Below, in pieces: positions 11,815-19,895 of a DNA stretch of 64,000 nt. The translations under genes were made by a program, and so were the position numbers. Origin of the DNA: Paralimibaculum aggregatum (GTDB lineage: Bacteria; Pseudomonadota; Alphaproteobacteria; Rhodobacterales; Rhodobacteraceae); NCBI RefSeq assembly GCF_030270585.1, contig NZ_BSYI01000019.1:1-64000 (forward strand), read 5' to 3'. The first letter of the stretch is position 1. Every line of letters starts with the position of its first letter. The notes under the pieces were generated by a model that was given only the letters and a program-made list of their open reading frames with translations, ran no database searches and was not told the origin of the DNA.

Positions 11815-12611
11815 CGGTCGCGCTGCTGATCCCGGCGCGCTATGCCTCGCAGCGCTTTCCCGGCAAGCCGCTGGCGCCGCTGAAGGGCGCCACCGGGGTC
11901 GCCAAGACGCTGATCGCGCGGAGCTGGGAGGCGGCGCTGGCGGTGCGCGGGGTCGATCACCGCGCCGTCGTCACCGATGACGGCCGCATCGCCGAGGAGG
12001 CCGCCCGCTTCGGCGCGCCGGTGGTGATGACCTCGCCGGACTGCGCCAACGGCACCGAGCGCTGCGCCGAGGCGGCGGCGACGCTCGACCCGGCGCCGGA
12101 GATCGTGGTCAACCTCCAGGGCGACGCGCCGCTGACGCCGCCGGGCTTCGTCGAGGCGCTGATCGCCGCGATGCGGGCGCATCACGAGATCGCCGTGGCC
12201 ACCCCGGTGCTGCGCTGCGACCATGCCTCGCTCGCCCGCTTCCGCGAGGACCGCAGGGCCGGCCGCGTCGGCGCCACCACCGCGGTCTTCGACCATGCCG
12301 GCCGCGCGCTCTACTTCTCCAAGGAGGTGCTGCCCTTCCTGCCGGCGCTGCCGGCGGCGGAGGAGACGGTGCCGGTGTTCCACCATGTCGGGGTCTATGC
12401 CTATCGGCGCGACGCGCTCGAGCGCTATCTTGCCGCCGCGCCCGGGGTGCTCGAGCGCTGCGAGGGGCTGGAGCAGCTGCGCTTCCTCGAGGCCGGGATG
12501 CCGATCCAGTGCGTCGAGGTGGAGGCCGGCGGGGCCGAGTTCTGGGAGCTCAACAACCCCGAGGACGTGCCCACCGTCGAGGCCGCGCTGGCCCGGCGCG
12601 GGCTGGTCTGA
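11811..12611 (+). CDS. kdsB: 3-deoxy-manno-octulosonate cytidylyltransferase
   Basis: CMP-Kdo synthetase, activating Kdo for lipid A-core assembly. The 266-residue protein begins at a GTG overlapping the cysQ stop. It shows the nucleotide-binding IPARYASQRFPGKPL, NGTERCAEA, the metal/sugar region NLQGDAPLTPP and C-terminal YAYRRDALERYL. EGLEQLRFLEAG is also typical. A longer open frame extends upstream inside cysQ, but it lacks similarity and a ribosome binding site. With kdsA about 4 kb away, the window encodes both ends of Kdo supply. Confidence 0.93.
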   Translation: MTVALLIPARYASQRFPGKPLAPLKGATGVAKTLIARSWEAALAVRGVDHRAVVTDDGRIAEEAARFGAPVVMTSPDCANGTERCAEAAATLDPAPEIVVNLQGDAPLTPPGFVEALIAAMRAHHEIAVATPVLRCDHASLARFREDRRAGRVGATTAVFDHAGRALYFSKEVLPFLPALPAAEETVPVFHHVGVYAYRRDALERYLAAAPGVLERCEGLEQLRFLEAGMPIQCVEVEAGGAEFWELNNPEDVPTVEAALARRGLV

Positions 12612-12615
12612 GGCG

Positions 12616-12636
12616 GCGCGCCGGCACCAGGCGCGC
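12616..12636 (+). terminator. possible hairpin after kdsB
   Basis: GCGCGCC at 12616-12622 and GGCGCGC at 12630-12636 can pair around a seven-base loop just after the kdsB stop. No T-run follows, so it is not a classical intrinsic terminator; it could be a transcript-end hairpin or merely GC-rich sequence. Confidence 0.25.
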
Positions 12637-12746
12637 GGCCGCTCCGCACCGATGCCGGAACATCGTGCATCCGGTCACGAAATGCGCATCCTTGGCGGTG
12701 CAGGTTCGGGAGAAGTTTCACCCGGAGACGTTTGGAGGACGAGACG

Positions 12747-13631
12747 ATGACAGCCCCGATCACCAAGGCCGTGTTTCCCGTGGCCGGTCTCGGCACCCGC
12801 TTCCTGCCGGCGACAAAGGCGATGCCGAAGGAGATGCTGCCGCTCGTCGACCGCCCGCTGATCCAGTATGCCATCGACGAGGCCCGCGCCGCCGGAATCA
12901 CCGAGTTCATCTTCGTCACCGCCCGCGGCAAGAGCGCGCTCGAGGACTACTTCGACGCCGCGCCGACGCTGGAGCGCGAGCTGCGCGAGAAGGGCAAGGA
13001 CGATCTCCTCGCCGAGGTCGACAAGGCCACCATGCCCTCCGGCGCCATCGCCTATATCCGCCAGCAGGAGGCGCTCGGCCTCGGCCATGCGGTGTGGTGC
13101 GCGCGGCGGCTGATCGGCGACGAGCCCTTCGCGGTGATCCTGCCGGACGACGTGATCGCCGGCGACAGGCCCTGCCTGCAGCAGATGGTCGAGGCCTATG
13201 AGGGCGGCTGCATGGTTGCCGCCATGGATGTCGCGCCGGCCGAGACCAGGAGCTACGGCGTGCTCGACATCGCCGAGGACGACGGCGCCCGGGTGCGCGC
13301 CCGCGGCATGGTGGAGAAGCCGGCGCCCGAGGCGGCGCCCTCGCGCACCGCGGTGATCGGGCGCTACATCCTGACGCCGCAGGTGATGGAGAGCCTCTCG
13401 GCGCGCAAGCGCGGCGCCGGCGGCGAGATCCAGCTCACCGATGCCATCGCCGAGCAGGTCGATGTCGGGCCCGGGGTGTTCGGCTACCGCTTCGCCGGCG
13501 AGCGCTTCGACTGCGGCTCCAAGGCCGGCTATCTGCGCGCCACGGTGGCCTTCGCGCTGGCCCGGGAGGATCTGCGCGACGCCTTCGGGGCCTATGTGCA
13601 GGAGGTCGCGGCCGGGCTCGGGAACGCCTGA
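12747..13631 (+). CDS. galU: UTP-glucose-1-phosphate uridylyltransferase
   Basis: Makes UDP-glucose from UTP and glucose-1-phosphate for surface polysaccharides. The 294-residue protein shows the nucleotidyltransferase loop GLGTRFLPATKAMPKEMLP, then QYAIDEA, FVTARGKSALEDYFD, LGLGHAVWCA and DDVIAG, and the C-terminal FDCGSKAGYL. GGAGG lies nine bases before the ATG at 12747. An in-frame TTG at 12732 overlaps that Shine-Dalgarno sequence and is rejected. galE follows three bases after the stop, so UDP-glucose and UDP-galactose formation are coupled. Confidence 0.95.
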   Translation: MTAPITKAVFPVAGLGTRFLPATKAMPKEMLPLVDRPLIQYAIDEARAAGITEFIFVTARGKSALEDYFDAAPTLERELREKGKDDLLAEVDKATMPSGAIAYIRQQEALGLGHAVWCARRLIGDEPFAVILPDDVIAGDRPCLQQMVEAYEGGCMVAAMDVAPAETRSYGVLDIAEDDGARVRARGMVEKPAPEAAPSRTAVIGRYILTPQVMESLSARKRGAGGEIQLTDAIAEQVDVGPGVFGYRFAGERFDCGSKAGYLRATVAFALAREDLRDAFGAYVQEVAAGLGNA

Positions 13632-13634
13632 GCC

Positions 13635-14618
13635 ATGGCCACGGTCCTGGTCACCGGCGGCGCCGGCTATGTCGGGTCCCATGCCTGCAAGGCGCTGAAG
13701 GCGGCGGGGCATGTGCCCGTGGTGTTCGACAATTTCTCCACCGGCTGGCGCGGTGCGGTGCGCTACGGGCCGCTGGCCGAGGGCGATCTCCTCGACCCCG
13801 CGGCGCTCGACCGGGTGTTTGCGGCGCATGCGATCGATGCGGTGATGCATTTCGCCGCGCTCTCCTATGTCGGCGAATCGGTGCGCGTGCCGCTGGCCTA
13901 CTGGCGCAACAACCTGGCCGGCACGCTGTCGCTGCTCGAGGCGATGACGCGCCACGGCGTGGGCCGGATCGTGTTCTCCTCCACCTGCGCCACCTATGGC
14001 GAGCCGGCCGGCACGGTGCTGACCGAGACGGATGCGCAGGCGCCGATCAACCCCTATGGCCAGAGCAAGCTGGCGGTGGAGCGGATGCTTGCCGATACCG
14101 CGGCGGCGCATGGCGGGTCCCACGTGATCTTCCGCTACTTCAACGCGGCCGGGGCGGACCCCTATCGGGAGATCGGCGAGCAGCACGTGCCGGAGACGCA
14201 TCTGATCCCGCTGGTGCTCGACGCGGTGGCGGGGAAGCGGGCACGGATCACCGTCTTCGGCACCGACTACCCGACGCCGGACGGCACCTGCATCCGCGAC
14301 TACATCCACGTGACCGACCTCGCCGATGCCCATGTCCGCGGGCTCGAGCACCTGCTGGCGGGAGGCGGGAGCCTCGCGCTCAATCTCGGCTCCGGCAGCG
14401 GGCATTCGGTGCGCGCGGTGATCGAGACGGCGGCGGCGGTGACCGGGCTGCCGGTGCCGGCGGAAGACGGGCCGCGCCGGCCGGGCGACCCGGCCCGGCT
14501 GGTCTCCGGCTCCGGACTCGCCGAGGCGCGGCTCGGCTGGCGCCCGCGGCGCTCGGATCTGCGGACGATGATCGAGGATGCCTGGGCCTGGCACCGGACC
14601 GGCGGCTTCGAGGCTTGA
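13635..14618 (+). CDS. galE: UDP-glucose 4-epimerase
   Basis: An extended short-chain dehydrogenase of 327 residues interconverting UDP-glucose and UDP-galactose. It has the NAD loop TGGAGYVGSH at 7-16, HFAA, the catalytic SSTCATYG Ser/Thr and YGQSK Tyr-Lys pair, then FRYFNAAGADP and DGTCIRDYIHVTDLA, all diagnostic of GalE. It lies immediately downstream of galU and shares its orientation. Convergent with the phosphomannomutase gene across a 344-base gap. Confidence 0.95.
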   Translation: MATVLVTGGAGYVGSHACKALKAAGHVPVVFDNFSTGWRGAVRYGPLAEGDLLDPAALDRVFAAHAIDAVMHFAALSYVGESVRVPLAYWRNNLAGTLSLLEAMTRHGVGRIVFSSTCATYGEPAGTVLTETDAQAPINPYGQSKLAVERMLADTAAAHGGSHVIFRYFNAAGADPYREIGEQHVPETHLIPLVLDAVAGKRARITVFGTDYPTPDGTCIRDYIHVTDLADAHVRGLEHLLAGGGSLALNLGSGSGHSVRAVIETAAAVTGLPVPAEDGPRRPGDPARLVSGSGLAEARLGWRPRRSDLRTMIEDAWAWHRTGGFEA

Positions 14619-14962
14619 GCCGGCCCGCATCTGCCGGCCGGCCCGCGGATCGCGCTCCGCCCGGCCGCCGGGCCCCCGTCTCCAGCAGCCTCCGGGGCGC
14701 CGCGCCGGCCGTCTCGCCTGTGGAAACGCTCCGTCCGCGGCGCGCTGCCAGCCGCGGCGCCCGTGGCTGGGCGGGCGTGTGGCCGGTCGGTCGCGGCGGT
14801 GATGCCGGGCGCCTGTCCGGCTGCCACGGGCACTGCCGCCGGGCAGGCGCCGCGCGCGGAACGCCGCCACGGGCATGACGCGTGACGCGGCGCTTCGGAG
14901 GCCGCTGGCGGCAGAGCGCGCCGGCCCTGCGGAGCGCGTTCGCCGGACCGCTCCCGCGGCGC
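14619..14962. other. convergent intergenic gap, 344 bases
   Basis: This GC-rich stretch separates two convergent genes (galE and the phosphomannomutase gene). No open frame here has recognisable protein motifs. Several C/G-rich partial dyads are present, for example around 14621-14645 (GCCGGCC repeats), which may serve as transcript ends. No RNA gene is recognised. Confidence 0.4.
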
Positions 14963-16468
14963 TCAGAAGGTCTGGTCGTAGGCGCCGACGGAAGGCTCTT
15001 CCCGGATCACCGCGTCGAGATCGGCGAAGATCGCGCGCAGCTCCGCCTCCGAGGCCGGGCTCTCGCAGACCACCACGAGGTTCGGCGTGTTCGACGAGGC
15101 GCGCACCAGCGCCCAGGCCCCGCCCTCGAGCATCACCCGCGCGCCGTTCACCGTCACCACGTCCTCGATCGCCCGCCCGCCGAGGCGCGCTCCCTCGGCC
15201 GCCATCGCCTCGAGCCGCGCCACCAGCCGGCCGATCACGGCGTATTTCTCCTCGTCCGGGCAGGTCGGCGACATCGTCGGCGTCGCAAAGGTCACCGGCA
15301 GCGCCCGGCGCAGATCGGCGAGGCTCGCCGCCGGGTTGCGGTCCATCAGCCTGGCGATCTCCACCGCCACCCGCAGGCCGCAGTCGTAGCCCCGGCCGAT
15401 CGGCGGCGCCAGGAAGTAGTGGCCCGACTTCTCGAAGCCCGCCAGCGCGCCGAGCGCCTTGACCCGCCGCTTCATGTGCGAATGCCCGGTCTTCCAGTAG
15501 TCCGCCTTCGCGCCGCCGGCGACCAGCTCCGGGTCGCTGGCGAAGAGCCCGGTGGATTTCACATCGGCCACGAAGGTCGCGCCGGGATGCAGCTTTACCA
15601 GGTCGCGCGCCAGGATCACGCCCATCTTGTCGGCGAAGATCTCCTCGCCCTCGTTGTCCACCACGCCGCAGCGGTCGCCGTCGCCGTCGAAGCCGAGCGC
15701 CAGATCCGCGCCGCTCCCGGCCACCGCGCGGGCCATGTCGTGCAGCATCTCCATGGCTTCCGGATTGGCGTTGTAATGGGGGAAGGTATAGTCCGGCCGG
15801 CAGTGCAGCTCGACAACCTCGGCGCCGATCCGGCGCAGCACCTCGGGCGCCACCCAGCCGGCGGTGCCATTGCCGCAGGCGCAGACCACCCTGAGCGGGC
15901 GGCTCAGGCGGAAATCCCCCACCAGGTCGTCGATATAGCGCTCGCGCACCCCCTCGCAGGGCAGATAGCGCCCGCCCTCGCGGAGCTGGCCGAGCCCCTC
16001 CAGCACGATCTGCTTCAGCCGCGCCATCTCCTCCGGCCCGTGGGTCAGCGGGCGGTCGCAGCCGATCTTCACCCCGGTCCAGCCGTTCGGGTTGTGGCTC
16101 GCGGTGACCATCGCCACCGCCTGCGCCTCGAGATCGAACTGCGCGAAATAGGCCATCGGCGAGAGCGCGAGGCCGATGTCGCGCACCTCGGCGCCGCCGG
16201 CCATCAGCCCGGCGATCAGCGCCTGCTTGATCGACAGCGAATAGCTCCGGTAGTCGTTGCCCACCACCACCACCGGCGGCAGGCCCATCTCGTGCAGCTG
16301 CGTCGCAAGGCCGAGGCCGAGCGCCTGGATGCCCATCAGGTTGACCTGCTCGGGAAAGCGCCAGCGCGCGTCGTATTCGCGGAAGCCCGTCGGCCGGATC
16401 ATCGGCACGGTGAGGAACTCGGGGGTGTTCTCCGCCACCTCGGTCAGCGGGATCGTGGTGAGCGCCAT
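14963..16468 (-). CDS. Phosphomannomutase/phosphoglucomutase
   Basis: A 501-residue alpha-D-phosphohexomutase. The phosphoserine loop is VTASHNPNGWTGVKIG, the metal loop GFDGDGDRCGVV, the sugar-binding region KTGHSHMKRRV with FEKSGHYF, and the phosphate-binding C-terminus ALVRASSNTPNLVV. It interconverts hexose 6- and 1-phosphates, feeding galU or GDP-mannose synthesis. The ATG at 16468 follows GAGGAGG five bases upstream. A longer frame starts at 16510 without such a site. Whether mannose or glucose is preferred cannot be read from sequence. kdsA lies just upstream on the same strand. Confidence 0.9.
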   Translation of the reverse strand: MALTTIPLTEVAENTPEFLTVPMIRPTGFREYDARWRFPEQVNLMGIQALGLGLATQLHEMGLPPVVVVGNDYRSYSLSIKQALIAGLMAGGAEVRDIGLALSPMAYFAQFDLEAQAVAMVTASHNPNGWTGVKIGCDRPLTHGPEEMARLKQIVLEGLGQLREGGRYLPCEGVRERYIDDLVGDFRLSRPLRVVCACGNGTAGWVAPEVLRRIGAEVVELHCRPDYTFPHYNANPEAMEMLHDMARAVAGSGADLALGFDGDGDRCGVVDNEGEEIFADKMGVILARDLVKLHPGATFVADVKSTGLFASDPELVAGGAKADYWKTGHSHMKRRVKALGALAGFEKSGHYFLAPPIGRGYDCGLRVAVEIARLMDRNPAASLADLRRALPVTFATPTMSPTCPDEEKYAVIGRLVARLEAMAAEGARLGGRAIEDVVTVNGARVMLEGGAWALVRASSNTPNLVVVCESPASEAELRAIFADLDAVIREEPSVGAYDQTF

Positions 16469-16532
16469 GGGGCCTCCTCGGTCTTCTCTGGCAATGCGTG
16501 TCGGGGGCAATGCGCTTCGGGCAAAATGCCTG

Positions 16533-17384
16533 TCAGCGGCCCTTGGCGAGCCGGTCGAATGCCGCGAGCCGGGCCACCAGCGCGCCCATCTCGGCGAGCG
16601 GGATCATGTTGGGCCCGTCGGAGGGGGCGCTGTCCGGGTCGGGATGGGTCTCGATGAAAACGCCGGCCACCCCCACCGCCACCGCGGCGCGGGCCAGCAC
16701 CGGGGCGAACTCGCGCTGCCCGCCCGAGGCGCCGCCGAGCCCGCCGGGCATCTGCACCGAATGGGTCGCGTCGAACACCACCGGATGGCCGCCTGCCGCC
16801 ATCTGCGGCAGCGCGCGCATGTCGGTCACCAGCGTGTTGTAGCCGAAGGAGCTGCCGCGCTCGCAGAGCATGACGCCGGTGTTTCCGGTGGCCTCGATCT
16901 TGGCGGCGACATGGGCCATGTCCCAGGGCGCGAGGAACTGGCCCTTCTTGACGTTGATCGGGCGGTCGGTCTCGCCGGCGGCCACCAGCAGGTCGGTCTG
17001 GCGGCAGAGGAAGGCCGGGATCTGCAGCGCATCGGCGATCGCCGCCACCGGCGCGCATTGCTCCGGCAGATGGACATCGGTGATCACCGGGCAGCCGATC
17101 TCGCGCTTCACCGCAGCAAGGCAGTCGAGCCCGGCCTCGAGCCCGAGCCCGCGCTGGCCCGAGAGCGAGGTGCGGTTGGCCTTGTCGAAGCTTGCCTTGA
17201 AGACGAGGCCCAGCCCCTCCGCCGCGGCGATCTCGGCAAGCCGGCCGGCGATGTCGAGCGAATGCTGCACGCCCTCGGCCTGGCAGGGCCCGGCGATCAG
17301 CGCCAGCGGCAGGTCGTTGCCGAAGGCGACCGGGCCGATCTCCACATGCCGGGGCGCGGTGGCGGGGGACGGGGCTGCGGACAT
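16533..17384 (-). CDS. kdsA: 3-deoxy-8-phosphooctulonate synthase
   Basis: Kdo-8-phosphate synthase condenses arabinose 5-phosphate with phosphoenolpyruvate, the first committed step of Kdo synthesis. The 283-residue TIM barrel shows [65 protein letters not shown] and [19 protein letters not shown]. Cys34, in AGPC, occupies the position that binds the metal in Aquifex-type enzymes; E. coli has Asn there. This is therefore probably the metal-dependent class. It precedes the phosphohexomutase gene on the same strand. Confidence 0.94.
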   Translation of the reverse strand: MSAAPSPATAPRHVEIGPVAFGNDLPLALIAGPCQAEGVQHSLDIAGRLAEIAAAEGLGLVFKASFDKANRTSLSGQRGLGLEAGLDCLAAVKREIGCPVITDVHLPEQCAPVAAIADALQIPAFLCRQTDLLVAAGETDRPINVKKGQFLAPWDMAHVAAKIEATGNTGVMLCERGSSFGYNTLVTDMRALPQMAAGGHPVVFDATHSVQMPGGLGGASGGQREFAPVLARAAVAVGVAGVFIETHPDPDSAPSDGPNMIPLAEMGALVARLAAFDRLAKGR

Positions 17385-17507
17385 CGGCGGATCCTCGCTG
17401 GGCTCGGGGGGCTTGGGGGCAGCACAGCCTTACCCGCAGGGACGCCTGCACGCAATCGGCGCCGCCCCTGCTGGACAGCGCGGGGGCAGCGCTCCTATAT
17501 GCGCAGC

Positions 17508-17966
17508 ATGCTGGAGCACCTCTTGAAACTGTTCAGCGATCCCGAGGCCGAGATCGAGCTGACCCCCGAGGACTGCCGCGAGGCGGTGGCGGCGCTGCTC
17601 GTCGAGGCGGCGCGGTCGGATGGCGACTATGCGCGCGCCGAGCGCGCCCGCATCGCCCGCGTACTGGCGCGGCGCTACGGGCTCTCCCCCTCCGAGGCGA
17701 CGGCGCTGCGCGAGATCGGAGAGGCGGCGCAGGCCCAGGCCACCGACCTCGTGCGCTTCACCAGGGCGGTGAAGCAGGCGGTGCCGCACGAGGAGCGCGT
17801 GGCGGTGATCGAGGCGGTCTGGGAGATCGCCTATGCCGACGGCCGGCGCGACGATGCCGAGGCGGCGCTGGTGCGCAAGCTGGCCGGGCTGCTCTACGTG
17901 CCCGACCGCGATGCCGGGATCGCCCGCCAGCGCGTTGCCGAGCGGCTGGGCATCCGCGAGCGCTGA
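17508..17966 (+). CDS. TerB-like small helical protein
   Basis: A 152-residue all-helical protein resembling the tellurite-resistance TerB/DUF533 superfamily. AALLVEAARSDGDYARAERARI and, later, EIAYADGRRDDAEAALVRKLA form the two pseudo-symmetric acidic helix pairs (D-G-x motifs) typical of TerB. Biochemical function is unknown; metal binding through the acidic loops has been proposed for the family. The start at 17508 (MLEHLLKLF) is preferred, but an ATG nine bases earlier is in frame. A second TerB domain occurs at 40.7 kb, fused to DnaJ. Confidence 0.7.
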   Translation: MLEHLLKLFSDPEAEIELTPEDCREAVAALLVEAARSDGDYARAERARIARVLARRYGLSPSEATALREIGEAAQAQATDLVRFTRAVKQAVPHEERVAVIEAVWEIAYADGRRDDAEAALVRKLAGLLYVPDRDAGIARQRVAERLGIRER

Positions 17967-17992
17967 GGCCGGGCGGCTCCGCCGGCGCACAA

Positions 17993-18009
17993 TTTAGAAT
18001 GATTCTTGA
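17993..18009 (+). promoter_or_regulatory. candidate Irr operator (ICE box)
   Basis: TTTAGAA, three bases, then TTCTTGA form an imperfect palindrome matching the alphaproteobacterial iron control element TTTAGAA-N3-TTCTAAA at 15 of 17 positions. It lies 47 bases before the nfuA start and includes TAGAAT, which could serve as a -10 hexamer. Irr represses or activates iron-linked genes when heme/iron is scarce, and an Fe-S carrier gene is a plausible target. Confidence 0.55.
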
Positions 18010-18056
18010 TATCGTGGCCGATTCGGGCCACATCAGGGAAAAGCATGGAGCGCCCG

Positions 18057-18614
18057 ATGTTCATCCAGACCGAAGCGACGCCGAACCCGCAGACGCTGAA
18101 ATTCCTCCCCGGCCAGTCGGTGATGCAGGCCGGCTCGGCCGATTTCCCGAGCTCCGAGGGCGCCGAGGCCTCGCCACTGGCGGCACGGATCTTCGCCGTC
18201 GAGGGGGTCGAGGCGGTGTTCCTCGGCTCGGATTTCGTCACCGTCACCAAGGGCGATGCCGACTGGGCCCATATCAAGCCGGCGATCCTCGGCGCGATCA
18301 TGGAGCACTACCAGTCCGGCGACCCGGTGATGCGCGGCGAGGGGCATACCGTCGGCCATGCCGCCCATGACGGGCCGGATGCCGAGATCGTCGGCCAGAT
18401 CAAGGAGCTGCTCGACACCCGCGTCCGCCCGGCGGTGGCGCAGGACGGCGGCGACATCACCTTCCACGGCTTCGACCGCGGCGTGGTCTATCTGCACATG
18501 CAGGGCGCCTGCGCCGGCTGCCCCTCCTCGACGCTGACGCTGAAGCACGGCATCGAGAACCTGCTGCGCCACTACATCCCCGAGGTGGTCGAGGTGCGCC
18601 CGGTCGGCCTCTGA
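18057..18614 (+). CDS. nfuA: NfuA-type Fe-S scaffold/carrier protein
   Basis: A 185-residue protein with an N-terminal Nfu_N domain beginning FIQTEATPNPQTLKFLPG and a C-terminal NifU-like domain. The cluster-binding CxxC is C152-A-G-C155, in GACAGCPSSTL. It carries assembled 4Fe-4S clusters to apoproteins. The start at 18057, after a GGAGCG element, fits the family; two in-frame ATGs further upstream overlap the possible operator. It is followed by tsaB at a 33-base gap. The ICE-like site suggests iron control. Confidence 0.9.
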   Translation: MFIQTEATPNPQTLKFLPGQSVMQAGSADFPSSEGAEASPLAARIFAVEGVEAVFLGSDFVTVTKGDADWAHIKPAILGAIMEHYQSGDPVMRGEGHTVGHAAHDGPDAEIVGQIKELLDTRVRPAVAQDGGDITFHGFDRGVVYLHMQGACAGCPSSTLTLKHGIENLLRHYIPEVVEVRPVGL

Positions 18615-18647
18615 GGCCGGTCCGCGCGTCGCCGCAGCCGCCCGCAG

Positions 18648-19250
18648 ATGATCCTCGGCATCGACACCGCCGCCGGGCAATGCGCCGCGGCGCTGCTGGC
18701 GCCCGACGGGCGCTGCCTCGCGCGCCGCGCCGCGCCGATGACCCGCGGCCATGCCGAGCATCTCTGGCCGATGATCGAGGCGGTGCTGGCCGAGGCCGGC
18801 GCGCGCTATGCCGATCTCGAGCGGATCGGGGTCTGCACCGGGCCGGGCTCCTTCACCGGCATCCGGGTCGGCGTCGCCGCGGCACGCGGGCTGGCGCTCG
18901 GGCTCGGCGTGCCCGCCATCGGGGTCGGCCGGCTCGAGGCGCTGGCGGCCGGCGCAGGGCGCGCCACCGCGGTGCTGGTCGCCGGGCCGCGGGGCCGGGT
19001 GTTCCACCAGGAGTTCGATGCCGCGGGCCATGCACTCGGAGATCCCGCGCTCTGCGATTCGCCGCCGCAGGCGATGGCGGCGGTGGGCGACGGCCTGCCC
19101 GGCGCCGCGCCCGCGGACGGCCTCGCCGACCCGGCGGTGATCGCCCGCCTGGCCGCCGCCGCCGAGCCCGGGGCCCCGCCCGCGCCGCTCTATCTGCGCG
19201 AGGCCGATGCCGACCCGCCGCGCCAGTCCCCGCCGGTCTGGCTCGACTGA
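18648..19250 (+). CDS. tsaB: tRNA threonylcarbamoyladenosine synthesis protein TsaB
   Basis: A 200-residue ASKHA-fold partner of TsaD in t6A modification of ANN-decoding tRNAs. It starts MILGIDTA and contains HAEHLWPMIEAVL, the family block GPGSFTGIRVGVAAARGLA and AIGVGRLEALA. It lacks the metal-binding residues of TsaD, as expected for TsaB. rimI begins four bases after the stop, the common tsaB-rimI pairing. Confidence 0.92.
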   Translation: MILGIDTAAGQCAAALLAPDGRCLARRAAPMTRGHAEHLWPMIEAVLAEAGARYADLERIGVCTGPGSFTGIRVGVAAARGLALGLGVPAIGVGRLEALAAGAGRATAVLVAGPRGRVFHQEFDAAGHALGDPALCDSPPQAMAAVGDGLPGAAPADGLADPAVIARLAAAAEPGAPPAPLYLREADADPPRQSPPVWLD

Positions 19251-19254
19251 GCCG

Positions 19255-19713
19255 ATGCGCCCGCGGGTTCTCTCCCCCGCCGAGGCCGAGGCGCAGGCCG
19301 CGGCGCTCTCGGCGCTGCACCGCGCCGCCTTTGCCGGCCGCGAGCCCGGATGGTCCGCCGACAGCTTTCGCGACATCGCCGCGATGGCCGGCACGCAGGT
19401 GCTGGCGCTGCCGGACGGGCAGGGGCTGGGCGTGCTGCGCAGCGTGGCCGGCGAGGCCGAGCTGCTGACCCTGGCGGTGGCGCCCGCGGCCCGCCGCGCC
19501 GGGCTCGGCGCCGCGCTGCTCGCCGCCGTCGAGGCCACCGCCCGCGCGGATGGCGCCGCCGAGATGCATCTCGAGGTGGCGGAGGGCAACGCCGCGGCCC
19601 GGGCGCTCTATGCGCGCGCCGGCTATGCCGCGCGCGGGCGCCGCCGGGGCTACTATCTCCGGCCCGACGGCAGCCGCGAGGATGCGCTGCTGCTCGCCCG
19701 CGCCCTCGCCTGA
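19255..19713 (+). CDS. rimI: Ribosomal protein alanine acetyltransferase RimI-like
   Basis: A 152-residue GNAT acetyltransferase. The acetyl-CoA loop appears as [20 protein letters not shown], followed by [20 protein letters not shown], the RimI-like EVAxxN-A-RxLYxxxGF pattern. RimI acetylates the N-terminus of ribosomal protein S18 in E. coli. Position directly after tsaB supports this identity, although some alphaproteobacterial RimI proteins may have other targets. The start MRPRVLSPA at 19255 is preferred over a farther upstream ATG inside tsaB. Confidence 0.85.
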   Translation: MRPRVLSPAEAEAQAAALSALHRAAFAGREPGWSADSFRDIAAMAGTQVLALPDGQGLGVLRSVAGEAELLTLAVAPAARRAGLGAALLAAVEATARADGAAEMHLEVAEGNAAARALYARAGYAARGRRRGYYLRPDGSREDALLLARALA

Positions 19714-19741
19714 GACCCGCCCGTCCGGCCGCGCGGATGCG

Positions 19742-19785
19742 CTGCCGGAGCCCTGCCGGAGCCGTGCCGGGGCCGTGCCGGACCC
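19742..19785 (+). repeat. 11-bp tandem repeat, four units
   Basis: Four consecutive 11-base units, CTGCCGGAGCC, CTGCCGGAGCC, GTGCCGGGGCC and GTGCCGGACCC, with a fifth degenerate unit after them. It lies in the leuC leader, right before a TGCCGG/CCGGCA hairpin. Confidence 0.8.
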
Positions 19786-19799
19786 ATACCGATTCCACA

Positions 19800-19815
19800 T
19801 GCCGGTTTTCCGGCA
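19800..19815 (+). promoter_or_regulatory. perfect hairpin in leuC leader
   Basis: TGCCGG-TTTT-CCGGCA forms a 6-bp stem with a four-T loop 80 bases before the leuC ATG. No U-run follows, so it is not an obvious terminator. It could be a leader structure or a repressor dyad. Confidence 0.35.
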
Positions 19816-19895
19816 CCCGGCGCCGACTTGCCGAGCCCCCGCCCGAGGCGCTAGGAGAACGGCAAGAGACGCAGTCACAGCCCGGAGACAGAGCC

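Noticed and set aside
12732-12746. TTG start for galU
   Set aside because: Overlaps the Shine-Dalgarno of the ATG at 12747, which fits the family N-terminus.
12675-14876. 733-codon minus-strand frame over galU and galE
   Set aside because: Lies opposite two well-identified genes; no domain and no ribosome binding site.
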